IMG/VR virus record: IMGVR_UViG_3300046804_001569
Coordinates: 1 to 32,214 of that record
Reading direction: 5' to 3' (one strand)
Source: a virus
DNA length: 32,214 bases
Made by a program: the position numbers and the translations under genes. The first letter of the stretch is position 1. Every line of letters begins with the position of its first letter. A model generated the notes under the pieces. It ran no database searches and was not told the origin of the DNA. It saw nothing but the letters and a program-made list of their open reading frames with translations. Positions 31,246-32,214 of this stretch are shown here, one piece after another.

Positions 31246-32190
31246 CTATATTTTTTGATTTTTACATGATAGGCTATGTATCTCCTCATACACTAGGTTA
31301 TAATCTCCCCATTTATCTATTAATTGGGATTTTCTTTTTAGATCAGTAATGGGCATATTATTCTCTTTTTTTATTACCCCTATCTCCTTACTCACTTGCA
31401 TCCTGGCATTTAATAAATGGATTATTTGATTATCAATATTATCTAATTCATAACGTAAATACTCTATAGGAGCAATGGGATGTAAATAATTATCTATATC
31501 CTCTATATCTATTTGCTGATCTACATCAGTTAATGCATGAGCAGGAGATGGATGCGCCTCTATTATATAATTTTTATAGCCTAGATGCATGGAATAATCT
31601 ATAATTTGCTTTATTAAATCCTTTTGCCCTGCAATATGCGACGGATCTATAAATATATCATCCATAGATAATCCCATATTTTTTCTAAACTTTTCTAATT
31701 CATCCCATTTAGGCTCATTTCTATAAAGTGATTTGGGATTTATAAATCCTCTAAATATTGGATTTACTTTGATGCCTCTATTTAAAAATCTACTTATTGC
31801 GCCCATCCATAATTTACTATCATTGGCTATAGGGTTTTTTATTCCTATAAAATCAAATTCTCCAGGAGTAATAGCCTCTGATAATTGAGCCATTGTAAAC
31901 GGATCTCCACTACTCCTAGCCCCTATCCATATATTTGCCTTTATATTTCGTACCTGGTCTAATTGTTTTAGATTGCTTACCTCTGTATAAAATGTAAAAT
32001 CATACATTTTCTGCAGTTGCTCTACTATATTAATGGCATCCATCCCCATTCCACTAAATGCATCTGCATCTGTTCTCGGTTTCCATATGCCTCCTCTAAT
32101 ATGTGTATATCCTTTATTAAGGAGTTTTATTATTGCCCATTCAAATTGGATAATATTCTCAATGGCGCACGGTCCTGCTATTATTCTCAT
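31246..32190 (-). CDS. Bifunctional DAHP synthase / chorismate mutase
   Basis: 314 residues. DAHP synthase (type I-beta, about 1-235) joins phosphoenolpyruvate and erythrose-4-phosphate: A-G-P-C with Cys8, W-K-P-R-T at 36-40, I-G-A-R-S-S-G-D-P-F at 89-98, I-K-N-P at 117-120, D-P-S-H at 182-185, and E-A-H-P-S-P-A-H-A-L from 211. An AroQ chorismate mutase domain follows (about 243-314): L-R-Y-E-L-D-N-I-D, then R263, K274-K275 and D283/R286, ending I-H-S-L-S-C-K-N-Q. Such fusions are typical of Bacteroidota. This copy lacks the usual 20-25 residue N-terminal extension and has a shortened loop in the mutase. It lies 4 bp after the CmoA-like gene when the circle is closed. Likely purpose is to raise prephenate for Cx-SAM synthesis, with host enzymes doing the middle shikimate steps. 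Confidence 0.95.
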   Translation of the reverse strand: MRIIAGPCAIENIIQFEWAIIKLLNKGYTHIRGGIWKPRTDADAFSGMGMDAINIVEQLQKMYDFTFYTEVSNLKQLDQVRNIKANIWIGARSSGDPFTMAQLSEAITPGEFDFIGIKNPIANDSKLWMGAISRFLNRGIKVNPIFRGFINPKSLYRNEPKWDELEKFRKNMGLSMDDIFIDPSHIAGQKDLIKQIIDYSMHLGYKNYIIEAHPSPAHALTDVDQQIDIEDIDNYLHPIAPIEYLRYELDNIDNQIIHLLNARMQVSKEIGVIKKENNMPITDLKRKSQLIDKWGDYNLVYEEIHSLSCKNQKI

Positions 32191-32214
32191 ATCTCTATTT
32201 GATTGCTATTATAC
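32026..32214. repeat. Right copy of terminal redundancy
   Basis: Matches bases 1-189 with a single mismatch (A32153 versus T128). It covers the first 55 codons of the DAHP synthase/chorismate mutase gene and continues into the last bases of the CmoA-like gene, whose body lies at the left end. It marks the overlap used to close the circle. Confidence 0.95.

Noticed and set aside
1-32214. CRISPR array, insertion sequence, or integrase and attachment sites
   Set aside because: No regularly spaced repeats, transposase-like or recombinase-like protein was seen; the only long repeat is the end overlap.

Overview
The window is one complete tailed-phage genome of about 32 kb, given as a linearised circle. 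Bases 1-189 are repeated at 32026-32214 with one mismatch, so the unique length is 32,025 bp. Every convincing gene lies on the minus strand, packed end to end, so the text reads 'backwards' from about 32.2 kb to 0.2 kb and then continues across the junction. The host is probably a member of the Bacteroidota. The genome is AT-rich, most starts lack a Shine-Dalgarno sequence and carry an A-rich leader such as AAACATT before ATG, a TTTG-N20-TAnnTTTG promoter sits at 8800-8831, and the phage DAHP synthase is fused to a chorismate mutase in the Bacteroidota manner. No integrase, DNA polymerase or tRNA was recognised, so a lytic siphovirus that borrows host replication is the simplest reading.

Layout in transcription order. 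(1) 29.4-27.4 kb: small membrane protein, probable small terminase, large terminase. (2) 27.4-21.6 kb: HK97-type head module with portal, prohead protease, major capsid protein and connectors. (3) 21.6-10.7 kb: tail module with tail-tube protein, completion and assembly proteins, a 991-residue tape measure, and large distal-tail or receptor-binding proteins. (4) 10.4-8.95 kb: lysis module with holin-like protein, one-TM protein and an SxGC cell-wall enzyme, closed by a terminator at 8886-8922. (5) 8.76-0.8 kb: early/replication module, starting from the promoter. It has many small unknown proteins, a DUF6291-like protein, a RecA-fold ATPase, a NinG-like nuclease, an ERF annealing protein, a PD-(D/E)XK exonuclease, a DUF736-like protein and two small DNA-binding proteins.

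(6) The most interesting part is a four-gene cassette across the circle junction (844 down to 170, then 32190 down to 29422), with 2-4 bp between genes. It encodes a CmoA-like carboxy-SAM synthase, a DAHP synthase/chorismate mutase, an asparagine-synthetase-like ATP pyrophosphatase, and a C5-cytosine DNA methyltransferase. In the methyltransferase the near-invariant motif X Asn (GNAV) is Arg (GRAV, R339). CmoA makes carboxy-SAM from SAM and prephenate, and chorismate mutase makes prephenate. An Asn-to-Lys change at what I take to be the same motif X position is, as I recall, what lets engineered M.MpeI use carboxy-SAM. I infer a dedicated DNA hypermodification pathway: extra shikimate flux, then prephenate, carboxy-SAM, 5-carboxymethylcytosine in phage DNA, and perhaps ATP-dependent amidation to 5-carbamoylmethylcytosine or another amide. 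The enzyme families are clear from sequence; the pathway and products are inference.

Two early-gene leaders (8236-8259 and 8580-8603) carry the same hairpin with a compensatory base-pair change, which suggests a conserved RNA or operator element.
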